64,000 bases of DNA from Paraburkholderia sp. C35. Lineage in GTDB: Bacteria; Pseudomonadota; Gammaproteobacteria; Burkholderiales; Burkholderiaceae. Position numbers and translations under genes: made by a program. The stretch lies in the NCBI RefSeq assembly GCF_003121405.1, contig NZ_QBUY01000006.1, forward strand, positions 1 to 64,000, read 5' to 3'. Below the pieces are notes generated by a model. The model was not told where the DNA came from. It saw only the letters and a list, made by a program, of their open reading frames with translations, and searched no databases. Below are positions 7,977 through 16,731 of the stretch, in pieces (position 1 is the stretch's first letter; the number at the start of each line of letters is the position of its first letter).

Positions 7977-9278
7977 ATGAACGACGACAAGGCAGTCGCA
8001 CGCGTGCAACAGGCTGGAGAAGAGACCGCAGGCAAGGGCATCTCACGCCGCACGTTCATCAAAGGCGCGGTTGCGGCTGCGGGCATCGCCGGTTTTCCGT
8101 ATGTGCACGCGCAGGAGAAGATCACGTTGCGCTATCTCGGCACCGCTGTGAACCAGAGCGCGGACATTGCGAAGAAATTCAAGGAAGACACGCGCATCGA
8201 GATTCAATATGTTGCCGTCACAACCGATGACGTTACCAAGCGCATCATCACGCAGCCCAATTCATTCGATATCGTCGATACCGAGTACTTTTCGCTGAAG
8301 AAGCTGATTCCCGCAGGCACGCTCGCGGGCATGGACACGAAGCGCATCAAGCTCGCCGACAAGATCACGCCCGTGTTGACGAAGGGCGAAGTGGACGGCA
8401 AGAAGATCGGCGATCAAGGCACTGCGCCGAAGAAAGTGATGTTCCTCAAGGGTGCGCGTTCCACTGAGTTTTCCGCAACGCCCACCGAGTGGATGACGCT
8501 GATCCCCACCACCTACAACGCCGACACGCTCGGCATTCGCCCCGACCTGATTCCGCGTCCGGTGACGACGTGGGCGGACCTGCTCAATCCGCAATTCAAG
8601 GGCAAGGCCGCGCTGCTCAACATTCCTGCTATCGGCATCATGGATGCGGCCATGGCGATCGAAGCGATGGGTCACGTGAAGTACGGCGACAAGGGCAACA
8701 TGACCAAGGCCGAGATCGACCAGACCATCAAGATCCTGATCGAAGCGAAGCGCGCTGGCCAGTTCCGTGCCTTCTGGCGCGACTTCAACGAGAGCGTGAA
8801 CCTGATGGCTTCAGGTGAAGTCGTGATCCAGTCGATGTGGTCGCCCGCCGTCACCAAGGTTCGCACGATGGGCATTGCCTGCAAGTTCCAGCCGCTGAAA
8901 GAAGGCTATCGCTCGTGGGCGTCGGGTTTCGGCATTCCGCGTTCGCTGCAGGGCAAGAAGCTCGATGCCGCGTATGAGTTCGTCAACTGGTTCCAGGACG
9001 GCTGGGCGGGCGCGTATCTGATGCGGCAGGGCTATTACCCCGGTGTCACGGAAACGGCGCGCACGCACATGCAGGCGTACGAATGGGACTACTGGATGGA
9101 AGGCAAGCCCGCCGCGCAGGACATCAAGGCACCCGACGGCCAGTTGCTCGAAAAAGCAGGCGCGACGCGCGACGGCGGCTCGTACAGCCAGCGCATGGGC
9201 TCGATTGCGTGCTGGAACGCCGTGATGGACGAGAACATCTACATGGTGCAGAAGTGGAACGAGTTCATCGCAGCATGA
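7977..9278 (+). CDS. extracellular solute-binding protein, PotD/F-like, with Tat signal
   Basis: A 433-residue periplasmic binding protein. The N terminus is a twin-arginine signal: S-R24-R25-T-F-I-K-G followed by a moderately hydrophobic stretch ending in V-H-A near residue 45. The mature part is a type 2 periplasmic fold of the polyamine/iron-related class (T-W-A-D-L-L-N-P-Q-F-K-G-K-A). GAGGAG lies before the ATG at 7977. Tat export implies folding before export or avoidance of wrong metal or cofactor loading, which is uncommon for PotD homologues. It is the second gene of the importer operon. Confidence 0.9.
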   Translation: MNDDKAVARVQQAGEETAGKGISRRTFIKGAVAAAGIAGFPYVHAQEKITLRYLGTAVNQSADIAKKFKEDTRIEIQYVAVTTDDVTKRIITQPNSFDIVDTEYFSLKKLIPAGTLAGMDTKRIKLADKITPVLTKGEVDGKKIGDQGTAPKKVMFLKGARSTEFSATPTEWMTLIPTTYNADTLGIRPDLIPRPVTTWADLLNPQFKGKAALLNIPAIGIMDAAMAIEAMGHVKYGDKGNMTKAEIDQTIKILIEAKRAGQFRAFWRDFNESVNLMASGEVVIQSMWSPAVTKVRTMGIACKFQPLKEGYRSWASGFGIPRSLQGKKLDAAYEFVNWFQDGWAGAYLMRQGYYPGVTETARTHMQAYEWDYWMEGKPAAQDIKAPDGQLLEKAGATRDGGSYSQRMGSIACWNAVMDENIYMVQKWNEFIAA

Positions 9279-9309
9279 CGATGCAAACTACCACGCGCGG
9301 AGTCTGACG

Positions 9310-10224
9310 ATGGCCTCGGTCGATTTTCTTCAGCAGGCGAAGCCGGCAACCGTGCGTCATCGGCGTGTGAGCGCGTGGCTGCAGGCCACGCCGCTCACGG
9401 TGACGTTCGCGCTGTTCTTTATCGTGCCCCTCGTGATCACGTTGATCGTCAGCTTCTGGGACTTCAACGAGTATCAGATCATCCCGGCGTTCACGCTGAA
9501 GAACTACGCGGCGATCTTCGACGGTTGCAGCTCGCTCACGGATGTCTGCGTCACGTTCAAGACCTACTGGTCGACGCTGAAGTTCTGCGCAATCGTCTGG
9601 GCCGTGACACTCGTGCTCGGCTTTACGATTGCGTACTTCCTCGCCTTCCATGTGCGCACAACGGCAATGCAGACGGTGCTGTTTCTGGTCTGCACGATTC
9701 CGTTCTGGACGTCCAACGTGATCCGCATGATTTCGTGGATTCCGCTGCTCGGCCGCAACGGGCTCGTCAATCAGGCGCTGATGTCGGCGCATCTGGTCGA
9801 TCAGCCGCTCGAATGGCTGCTGTATTCGAACTTCTCCGTCGTGCTGGCTTTCGTGCATCTGTACACGTTCTTCATGATCGTGCCGATCTTCAACGCGATG
9901 ATGCGCATCGACCGCTCGCTGCTCGAAGCCGCGCGCGATGGTGGCGCCGCGGGCTGGCAGGTGATCCGCGATGTCGTGCTGCCTTTGTCGAAAACGGGCA
10001 TCGTGATCGGTTCGATCTTCGTCGTGACGATCGTGATGGGCGATTTCCTCACAGTCGGCGTGATGGGTGGTCAGCAGATCGCGTCGGTGGGCAAGATCAT
10101 CCAGGTGCAAACGGGCTATCTGCAGTTTCCCGCTGCGGCCGCCAACGCGATCATTCTGCTCGCGGTGGTGCTCATGATCGTGTGGGCGCTGACGCGCGCC
10201 GTCGATATCCGCAAGGAGTTGTGA
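9310..10224 (+). CDS. ABC transporter permease (PotB-like)
   Basis: A 304-residue integral membrane protein with about six transmembrane segments. The first is near residues 30-52 (F-A-L-F-F-I-V-P-L-V-I-T-L). The cytoplasmic EAA loop, E-A-A-R-D-G-G-A-A-G-W-Q-V, which docks on the ATPase, falls at about residues 205-217. The start ATG at 9310 has GGAG upstream. It follows the binding protein by 31 bp and precedes the second permease by 1 bp, so the importer is complete and co-transcribed. Confidence 0.9.
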   Translation: MASVDFLQQAKPATVRHRRVSAWLQATPLTVTFALFFIVPLVITLIVSFWDFNEYQIIPAFTLKNYAAIFDGCSSLTDVCVTFKTYWSTLKFCAIVWAVTLVLGFTIAYFLAFHVRTTAMQTVLFLVCTIPFWTSNVIRMISWIPLLGRNGLVNQALMSAHLVDQPLEWLLYSNFSVVLAFVHLYTFFMIVPIFNAMMRIDRSLLEAARDGGAAGWQVIRDVVLPLSKTGIVIGSIFVVTIVMGDFLTVGVMGGQQIASVGKIIQVQTGYLQFPAAAANAIILLAVVLMIVWALTRAVDIRKEL

Positions 10225-10225
10225 C

Positions 10226-11122
10226 ATGAGTGTTTCGCTCAGGCATCGCGAGCGCCGGCCCGCGAGCTTCTACTGGCTCGCGGTGCTATTCGGCCTGTTC
10301 GTACTGTTTCTGTATGGCCCCGTCATCACGATCTTCATCCTGTCGTTCCAGGGTCCGGAGGGCGGACTGACGTTTCCGATGCGTGGCGTGTCGCTGCACT
10401 GGTTTGCGGCGTTGCGCGACGGCGTAGGTGATGTCGATATCTGGGGTGCGTTCGGGCGCTCGGTCAAGCTCGCGCTGGCCGTGACGTTGCTGACGGTGCT
10501 GTTCTCCGTCAGTGCGGGCCTCGCATTCAGGCGTCGGTTTCGCGGCGATACCGCCGTGTTTTATGTGTCGGTGGCGAGTCTGATCATGCCGTCGATCATC
10601 GTATCGCTCGGCATTGGCCTGACGTTCCGGTTGCTCGACACGCTGATCAAATATCTCGCTACGTCATGGGGCTTTCAGTCGATTGCAGACACATGGACCA
10701 CGTCGATGGGCCTGTATACGTCGGCGCTCGGCGCGCATCTCACGTGGACCTTGCCGTTCGGCCTGCTCGTGATGTTCGCCGTGTTCAACCGCTTCAACCC
10801 TGCGTACGAGGAAGCGGCACGCGATCTGGGCGCATCGCCGTGGCAGTCGTTCAAGAACGTCGTGCTGCCCATCATCGGGCCTTCCGTGATCGGCGTGGCG
10901 ATGTTTGGCTTCACCCTGTCGTGGGACGAAATCGCACGCACCTCGCAGGCCATCGGCGATCAGAACACCTTGCCACTGGAATTGCAGGGCTTGACGACAT
11001 CGGTGACCACGCCCGTGATCTACGCACTCGGCACGATGACCACGCTGATCTCGCTCGCGGTGATGGTAGGCGGGTTGCTGATCGCGAGATCGCTTGCCCG
11101 CAAGCGCGCGGCCGATCATTGA
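10226..11122 (+). CDS. ABC transporter permease (PotC-like)
   Basis: A 298-residue inner-membrane permease with about six transmembrane helices and an EAA loop E-E-A-A-R-D-L-G-A-S-P-W-Q-S-F. It begins one base after the stop of the first permease and is the last gene of the importer operon. With the other permease it would form the translocation channel for the unknown, probably cationic or amino-bearing, substrate of this locus. Confidence 0.9.
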   Translation: MSVSLRHRERRPASFYWLAVLFGLFVLFLYGPVITIFILSFQGPEGGLTFPMRGVSLHWFAALRDGVGDVDIWGAFGRSVKLALAVTLLTVLFSVSAGLAFRRRFRGDTAVFYVSVASLIMPSIIVSLGIGLTFRLLDTLIKYLATSWGFQSIADTWTTSMGLYTSALGAHLTWTLPFGLLVMFAVFNRFNPAYEEAARDLGASPWQSFKNVVLPIIGPSVIGVAMFGFTLSWDEIARTSQAIGDQNTLPLELQGLTTSVTTPVIYALGTMTTLISLAVMVGGLLIARSLARKRAADH

Positions 11123-11185
11123 AGCGCTTTTCACTTCTTGACCTGGCCGTTCAGCGGCAACACGACATATCGATCGCGATGCAGC

Positions 11186-11926
11186 TCAATCGGCCTGCAG
11201 CCCTTTAGGCACGCCATAGCGTCCATTGCGATATTCGAGTGTGAAACTGGAACGCTGAAGGCTTGGACTGCCTTCGTCACAGGAACCACCGCGCACCTTG
11301 TCCTGCCTGTGCTCGCTTTTTTCCGACACTTTCAACGCCGCGTAGCCGTCGCTGCCTGCGCGCCCAATATCGATCGTTCGTGTCGTCGTGTCGAACGTTC
11401 CGGCACAATTGCCATCCCACTCGCCGGTGTTCGATGCAATCACCAGCCGTTCAAGAACCCGACGCACGGTCGTGCCGTCGATCACATACAGGCTCAGCGC
11501 AGTCGTTTCATAGGGTGCGACCCGCGAGGTGTTCCCTTGTGTGGTACGTACGCCAAACGCACGATCAGTCGGCGTCAGCTGATAGCGCGCAGTATCCAGC
11601 GAAAGACTGGAAAGGCGTATCGCGTCATACGTGATCGCCGATGGCTGAAAATCATGAGCGACGATAGCGCCAGAGTTGGAATCGGCAATCAGAATGTCCA
11701 GATCGTATTGGCCTTCATCGTCGCTATTGCCTTTTTGCGGCAGCGGCAGAAGCGCCAGTGTCAGCGAGGGATTCGCAGGCCATGCCTTGCAGCTCGCAAA
11801 ATCCGTTGCTATCTTGCGCCCCGGATGCAGCTGATTCGTCCACGCTTGCAGTCTGTCTTCGCATCCAGCGTGTGCGAATGTGGGCGCTATCACAGTCGCA
11901 AAGAGCACAAGGCGTATCAGGTTCAT
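11186..11926 (-). CDS. secreted hypothetical protein
   Basis: A 246-residue protein starting at ATG 11926 with a clear Sec signal peptide (M-N-L-I-R-L-V-L-F-A-T-V-I-A-P-T-F-A-H-A, cleavage after about residue 20). The rest is mixed beta-rich sequence with three spaced cysteine positions (G-C-E-D-R, A-S-C-K-A, G-N-C-A-G) and no catalytic motif that I recognise. The frame remains open upstream of the ATG, but the signal peptide fixes the start. It is transcribed towards the importer operon and ends 63 bp from it. Confidence 0.75.
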   Translation of the reverse strand: MNLIRLVLFATVIAPTFAHAGCEDRLQAWTNQLHPGRKIATDFASCKAWPANPSLTLALLPLPQKGNSDDEGQYDLDILIADSNSGAIVAHDFQPSAITYDAIRLSSLSLDTARYQLTPTDRAFGVRTTQGNTSRVAPYETTALSLYVIDGTTVRRVLERLVIASNTGEWDGNCAGTFDTTTRTIDIGRAGSDGYAALKVSEKSEHRQDKVRGGSCDEGSPSLQRSSFTLEYRNGRYGVPKGLQAD

Positions 11927-12299
11927 GTTGTCGGTGTTCTGCTTGTCTTGGTTCGTAGGCCAATGGTTTCTTGCCGATGCGACGGGCGGCGCAAAGTCTA
12001 TCATTTGGTATCGCTGAATCGACCCACATTCCGCATAACTGTTACGGGTTGGGCGAACACTCGTGTTGCGAATTGTCAGTCTTTCAAATCTGCAGTGCCG
12101 CCAGATTCGAAACGAAATACTTCAACGCAATTTCAGACCGATCGCTCGTGCGAAGCACCCAGATAGTTTTTCTATCCCACCCCTACAGATCTTCTAGTTT
12201 GTCGCGCAGGCTCCAAACGCCGATAGTTGAGTCACCGGGACGCAACCAAGCGTGCTTCCCAAAACCCTGGAACTCAACACGGAATCAAGGAGCATCATC
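11927..12299. other. 373-bp divergent intergenic region
   Basis: No gene is visible here. It holds the start regions of the secreted protein (minus) and of the SDR (plus, RBS AAGGAGC at about 12288). A perfect short inverted repeat, GATAG-TTTTT-CTATC (12162-12176), lies about 125 bp before the SDR start. It would suit a regulator site, perhaps for the LysR encoded downstream at 13171. Confidence 0.5.
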
Positions 12300-13046
12300 A
12301 TGAAGCTGGCAAACAAGATTGCATTGATCACGGGCGGCACGTCGGGCATCGGTCTGGAAGCGGCCAAGCTGTTCCGCGACGAAGGTGCAAAGGTGGTGAT
12401 CATCGGTTCGGACGCGCAACGTCTGAAGGACGCGGAACGCGCACTCGGCGATTCAGTAACAGCATTGCGTGCCGATCTGCGCGATCCGGAACAGATCGAT
12501 CGCGCTATCGCCGAAGTGATCGAAACGCATGGCCGCATCGACGTGATCTATGCCAACGCTGGTGCGGGCAAGGCAGCGCCGCTCGAAGCCGTAACGCGTG
12601 AACAGATCGACGAACAGTTTGCGCTGAATTTCACCGGCCTTTTCTTCACGATTCAAAAGGCCGCGCCTTACCTGAGCCAAGGCAGCAGCATCGTCGTGAC
12701 GACGTCGTTCCTCAACGCAGTCGGCACGCCGGGCCTGTCCATCCTGTCGGCCACCAAGGCTGCTGTGCGTTCGCTGGTCCGCTCGCTGGGCGCCGAACTC
12801 GCGCCGCGTGGCATTCGCATCAACGCGGTCAGCCCTGGCCCGATCGACACGCCGTTCGCCACCAAGATGGGTCTCCCTGATGCCGATCTGCGCAAGGCGG
12901 GCGAAGCCCTCACCGCTGCCGTGCCGCTCAAGCGCTTCGGCACCGTGTCGGAAGTGGCCAAGGCCGCACTGTTCCTCGCAAGCGACGATGCGTCGTTCGT
13001 GACGGGCACGGAAGTGGCGGTAGACGGTGGCATGACGCAAATCTGA
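12300..13046 (+). CDS. short-chain dehydrogenase/reductase family protein lacking the catalytic Tyr
   Basis: A 248-residue Rossmann protein. The NAD(P)-binding motif is T-G-G-T-S-G-I-G (11-18), the structural motif N-A-G is at 86-88, and the active-site Ser136 is present. The YxxxK motif reads L149-S-A-T-K153, so the catalytic Tyr is replaced by Leu while Lys is kept. The C-terminal P-G-P-I-D-T-P and G-T-E-V-A-V-D-G-G motifs are normal. It may be a non-catalytic SDR, or one that uses another proton donor. ATG 12300 follows AAGGAG. The co-directional LysR gene downstream may regulate it. Confidence 0.9.
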   Translation: MKLANKIALITGGTSGIGLEAAKLFRDEGAKVVIIGSDAQRLKDAERALGDSVTALRADLRDPEQIDRAIAEVIETHGRIDVIYANAGAGKAAPLEAVTREQIDEQFALNFTGLFFTIQKAAPYLSQGSSIVVTTSFLNAVGTPGLSILSATKAAVRSLVRSLGAELAPRGIRINAVSPGPIDTPFATKMGLPDADLRKAGEALTAAVPLKRFGTVSEVAKAALFLASDDASFVTGTEVAVDGGMTQI

Positions 13047-13061
13047 TGCGGCTGTGCAGTT

Positions 13062-13092
13062 GCCGGCGAAACCCTGCCGGGGTTTCGCCGGC
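13062..13092. terminator. 13-bp perfect inverted repeat, possible terminator
   Basis: GCCGGCGAAACCC (13062-13074) pairs exactly with GGGTTTCGCCGGC (13080-13092) around a 5-base loop. It begins 15 bp after the SDR stop. There is no T-run, so termination would be factor-assisted; it could also be a dispersed REP-like palindrome. Confidence 0.55.
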
Positions 13093-13170
13093 GAGCCAAC
13101 CGACGGCTCGTTTGACCGCTGCCAGGCATATGGCCACAATCGACGGCACTTCCTTCTGTGGCTGACGGCT

Positions 13171-14085
13171 ATGCGAGCACCGAATAACCTGAACGCATTG
13201 CGGGCTTTCGAAGCGGTTGCACGCCATCTGAGCTATCCGGCAGCCGCCGCCGAACTGAACGTGACACCTGCCGCTGTCGGCCAGTTGATACGCGGACTGG
13301 AAAGCTACCTCGACATCGAACTGTTTCATCGCTCGACATCGGGACCGTCCCGTCTCACGCTGACGGATGCCGCCCGGTCTGCGCTGCCCGATCTCCAGAG
13401 CGGCTTCGACCTGCTTTCAACAGCCGTCGAGCGACTCAAGGCGAGCAAGTCGCGCATCGTCTTCACCGTCACCGTGCCGCCCGCTTTCGCCGACAAATGG
13501 CTGCTGTGGCGTCTGCAGTCGTTCCAGACACAACATCCGTATTACGACCTGCGTATCGACACCAGCGGGCATCTGGTCGATTTCACCGCCGACCGTGTCG
13601 ATGCAGGCATTCGCTACGGCGCAGGCGCGTGGCCCCATCTGGTCGCGATGTTTCTGCTGCGCGACGAATTTTTTCCCGTGTGCAGCCCGGCACTGCTCAA
13701 GGGCAAACATGCGCTGAAGAGTCCCGCTGAACTTCGGCATCACGCGCTGATCCACGATACCTCGATGTCGAACTTCGGGGTGTTTCCGACATGGCGTTCG
13801 TGGCTGCAGAAGGCAGGCTACGGCAAGACGGTCGATTGCGATCGCGGCTTGCAACTCACCGATTCTGCCGCTGCCATCCAGACCGCGATCTCGGGAAATG
13901 GCGTCGCGCTCGGCAGGCCCACGCTGGTCGAACGCGATCTCGCCGAAGGCCGCCTGGTGCAGCCGTTTGCGGACATACAAAGCTGCGAGCTTGCGTACTA
14001 TCTCGTGTTCCGCAAGGAAAGTGAGAATGCTGCGCCTGTTGTGGCGTTCAGGGAATGGCTGCTCGCGGAAATCGGATCGCGCTGA
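13171..14085 (+). CDS. LysR-family transcriptional regulator (GcvA-like)
   Basis: A 304-residue protein. The N-terminal helix-turn-helix (L-N-A-L-R-A-F-E-A-V-A-R-H then A-A-E-L-N-V-T-P-A-A-V-G-Q-L-I-R-G-L-E) covers residues about 6-65, and a LysR substrate-binding domain of the GcvA type follows (about 95-300). ATG 13171 is used; the frame upstream runs into the inverted repeat and lacks homology-like content. Lying 125 bp downstream of and co-directional with the SDR, it is a plausible controller of that gene. Confidence 0.92.
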   Translation: MRAPNNLNALRAFEAVARHLSYPAAAAELNVTPAAVGQLIRGLESYLDIELFHRSTSGPSRLTLTDAARSALPDLQSGFDLLSTAVERLKASKSRIVFTVTVPPAFADKWLLWRLQSFQTQHPYYDLRIDTSGHLVDFTADRVDAGIRYGAGAWPHLVAMFLLRDEFFPVCSPALLKGKHALKSPAELRHHALIHDTSMSNFGVFPTWRSWLQKAGYGKTVDCDRGLQLTDSAAAIQTAISGNGVALGRPTLVERDLAEGRLVQPFADIQSCELAYYLVFRKESENAAPVVAFREWLLAEIGSR

Positions 14086-14103
14086 GTCTTGCGTCCCGCC
14101 CCA

Positions 14104-14874
14104 TCATTGGCCGAACGAATGCACGAGCCGCGTGAGATTCTGCGGCTGCACGTGGATGATGCCGCCGCGCGGGCTGTCGATATCGGCAATCAGCGCCAGC
14201 GACAACGCGACCGTCACGGGCAAGATCGTCACGAGCAGACCTCTGCGCAACGAGCCTTTCGATCCATAGCCCTGAACGAAGCATCCCAACATCGCAATCA
14301 CGAACATGAGAAACCAGGCGCCGAGCGGAATGCGATTGATGCGGGCTGCCTCCGAATAGTCCTGGGAATTGAGCACGTCGTTCATGCCCGCGACGACCAG
14401 CGCGCCGATCGGTGTTGGCTTGTCTTTCGCGACCTCGGTCGCGAGGCGCCACAGTTCCGACTGAAGGGTTCCCGTGTCGTGATTGATGCGGTCGAGGTCG
14501 GGCAGGTCTTCATCGCGTGTCAGATAGTCGGCGATCCGCAGCTTCGTATAGCGGACCAGTCCGTCCTTGATCTTCGCGGCGGTCGCGGGTTCCGCGAGAT
14601 CCGCGCGCGCGTACTCCGTGCCGATGGCGTTGGCCTCGTTCTCTTCCAGATTCTTGCGCTGGTCATAGCGGCCGACTGCCATCGAAAGACTGAAGCCGAC
14701 CAGCAGCGCAAGCAAGGTCAGCGTCGCCGTCTGGACGGTGTTGAAGTCTTCGCGGTCGGCGTCCTGCAGATTCGATCTGCGGCGCAGCCAGTAGGCGCCA
14801 AGCGCCACGGACGCCACGAACAGCGCGAAAAGGACCACGAACATGACAGCGGGATGATCGACGAATGAAGCCAT
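14104..14874 (-). CDS. membrane protein with DUF4239-like (bestrophin-like) layout
   Basis: A 256-residue protein with about four transmembrane segments (roughly 10-30, 48-66, 190-208, 215-235) separated by a soluble helical region of about 120 residues. The T-A-T-L-T-L-L-A-L-L-V-G-F-S-L-S-M-A segment and the following Y-D-Q-R-K-N-L-E-E-N-E-A-N-A-I-G-T motif are the hallmark of DUF4239 proteins. The function of that family is unknown; an ion-channel-like role has been suggested from its bestrophin-like topology. It is second in a two-gene operon with the membrane protein at 14909-15421. Confidence 0.8.
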   Translation of the reverse strand: MASFVDHPAVMFVVLFALFVASVALGAYWLRRRSNLQDADREDFNTVQTATLTLLALLVGFSLSMAVGRYDQRKNLEENEANAIGTEYARADLAEPATAAKIKDGLVRYTKLRIADYLTRDEDLPDLDRINHDTGTLQSELWRLATEVAKDKPTPIGALVVAGMNDVLNSQDYSEAARINRIPLGAWFLMFVIAMLGCFVQGYGSKGSLRRGLLVTILPVTVALSLALIADIDSPRGGIIHVQPQNLTRLVHSFGQ

Positions 14875-14908
14875 GCAATGTCTCCGTTCAGAACAGGCAA
14901 GGTTCGCC

Positions 14909-15421
14909 CTACTTCCGCGGCGGCGGCAAAGGTCCGAAGAAAATGGCTTTGAGCGTGTCGCGGCCCAGAACGCGCGACAGTTCCCCGACTATGCAGTACA
15001 TCAGGATCAGCGTCACGAGAAGAATCTGGATCGCCCAGAAGCGCGGCCAGCTGATCTCGGCCCATAGCTGGGCGTTAGCGGCGGCAAACCCGTGCGCCTC
15101 CTTCCAGTACTCGTAAAGCCGCTCGAAATAATGTATGACAAGCGCAACGACTGCATACATCAGCGTTTTCCACGCGACGTTCCAGATCAGCGGCTTTTCC
15201 GGAAAGCGGTTGATGAACGGCAGCATATCCGCGATCAGCACCGATTTGCCGAGCACGAGCGACGCCAGCAGTACCGAACCCGACACCGGCAGCGACACAC
15301 CCGTACCGCGCACCATCAGTGCACGAATCAACGCAACGATGTGCAGTATTACGAAAAAGAAAATAGTCGGCGGCAGCGCCTTCATGACTTCGTGCCGGAT
15401 CTTCGCTGTCAATGTACTCAT
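14909..15421 (-). CDS. integral membrane protein, unknown function
   Basis: A 170-residue protein with about four predicted membrane helices (F-F-F-V-I-L-H-I-V-A-L-I, S-V-L-L-A-S-L-V-L-G, L-M-Y-A-V-V-A-L-V-I-H-Y, A-I-Q-I-L-L-V-T-L-I-L-M-Y) and a Pro-rich C-terminal tail. ATG 15421 is chosen; an upstream in-frame start exists but adds an unlikely leader. It lies 34 bp before the DUF4239 gene and is probably co-transcribed with it. I do not recognise the family. Confidence 0.75.
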   Translation of the reverse strand: MSTLTAKIRHEVMKALPPTIFFFVILHIVALIRALMVRGTGVSLPVSGSVLLASLVLGKSVLIADMLPFINRFPEKPLIWNVAWKTLMYAVVALVIHYFERLYEYWKEAHGFAAANAQLWAEISWPRFWAIQILLVTLILMYCIVGELSRVLGRDTLKAIFFGPLPPPRK

Positions 15422-15537
15422 CGCCGTGCCCTCACAGACAATGTAGATAACACTGATACAAGTCCGCACCCGGTTTGACAAGCCCTATCAAGCGATGGAA
15501 CGGCTATTCTGCCCGGTCTTCCCCTCACACGGCGTTG

Positions 15538-16728
15538 CTAGAGCCAATCCGCTTCGAACCCGCACGACACAAGCGGCACGCATCCTTCCTGCGTCAGCAC
15601 GACCTGCTGTTCGAGCTTGACACCCTCGGTTCCTCCTTCGGCGCCAATATAGCTTTCGACGCACAGCGTCATTCCCGCTTCAAACTGGCCGTCATACCCG
15701 CCACTCGCCCAATCGACCTGATGCGCGACAGCAGGATATTCATCCACCATACCGATGCCGTGCACGATGCAGCTATAGCGGTTCTTCAGATACACGTCCG
15801 GTATCTTCCACGCCTTCTCCGAGAATTCACGGAACGTCATGCCGGGGCGCAGCAGATCCATATTGAACTGCACTTGCGCAAACGCCGCTGCGTAGAGCGT
15901 GCGTTGCGCGTCCGTGGGACGGACATGACCGACTGTCCATGTCCGCGAGATGTCGGCGCAATAACCGTTGGGGCCGACCATGTCGGTATCGAAGGCCAGC
16001 AGTTCGCCTGGCTGCAAGACACGCGCGGAACATTCCTGCATCCACGGGTTGGTCCTTTCGCCAGAGGACAGCAGCCGCGTTTCGATCCACTCGCCACCGT
16101 GGCGGATGTTCTCGTAATGCAGATGCGCCCAGAGATCCTGCTCGGTGATGCCCGGCCGAAGCTCGCTGTACATGCGCTCGATGCCCTTTTCGCATGTGCG
16201 TATCGATTCCTGCATCAGCGTCAACTCATCCGGCGACTTGATGCTGCGCGCCATTTCCATCATCGCCTGTCCGTCCAGCAGCGTGATACCGCCTTTGCTC
16301 AGACATGCCGCGCCGAACGGATCGAGCCGGTCGACGGCGAGACGGCGTTCGTCCGGTGCGTGCACGCTCAACACGTCGAGGATCTCCGCGCTCCATTCCT
16401 GCGCGCGCAATTCGACATCAGGGCCGGCGTTGAAGAAGGTCCAGCTGATCGCGTGACGCAACTCGACGTCGAGGCTCAGTCCGCTCCATACGTGCTCGCA
16501 ACTGTGAAACTCCCAGCCGATCACGCGGCCATCGGCAAATATCATCACGTAGCGCGACGGATTGCGCCCTGTCCAGATCTGCATGTTCGACGTATCCGTC
16601 GCATAGCGGATATTCACCGGATCATAGAGCAGGATCGCGGGACAGTTCGCCCGTTTCAACTGCTCCTGCACGCGTGCCAGACGGTATGCCCTGACATCGG
16701 GCAGCATGTTGCGATCAGCTTCACTCAT
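15538..16728 (-). CDS. M24-fold (creatinase/aminopeptidase P-like) enzyme resembling DMSP lyase DddP
   Basis: A 396-residue pita-bread-fold protein. All M24 metal ligands are present: D247 and D249 (F-D-T-D), D259 (A-D-I-S-R), H323 (V-H-G-I-G), E358 and E373 (K-L-E-Q-Q). Segments N-I-R-Y-A-T-D-T-S-N-M-Q and G-E-W-I-E-T-R-L-L then R-T-N-P-W resemble the dimethylsulfoniopropionate lyase DddP more than peptidases or creatinase, as far as I can recall that family. It lies 3 bp after the reductase gene at the end of the betaine cluster. It could therefore cleave DMSP, a creatine-like compound or another betaine. The substrate is unproven. Confidence 0.85.
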   Translation of the reverse strand: MSEADRNMLPDVRAYRLARVQEQLKRANCPAILLYDPVNIRYATDTSNMQIWTGRNPSRYVMIFADGRVIGWEFHSCEHVWSGLSLDVELRHAISWTFFNAGPDVELRAQEWSAEILDVLSVHAPDERRLAVDRLDPFGAACLSKGGITLLDGQAMMEMARSIKSPDELTLMQESIRTCEKGIERMYSELRPGITEQDLWAHLHYENIRHGGEWIETRLLSSGERTNPWMQECSARVLQPGELLAFDTDMVGPNGYCADISRTWTVGHVRPTDAQRTLYAAAFAQVQFNMDLLRPGMTFREFSEKAWKIPDVYLKNRYSCIVHGIGMVDEYPAVAHQVDWASGGYDGQFEAGMTLCVESYIGAEGGTEGVKLEQQVVLTQEGCVPLVSCGFEADWL

Positions 16729-16731
16729 CGG

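Noticed and set aside
7310..8125. Long minus-strand frame over the ABC ATPase and binding-protein genes
   Set aside because: Both plus-strand genes show complete family motifs, and the minus-strand product has none.
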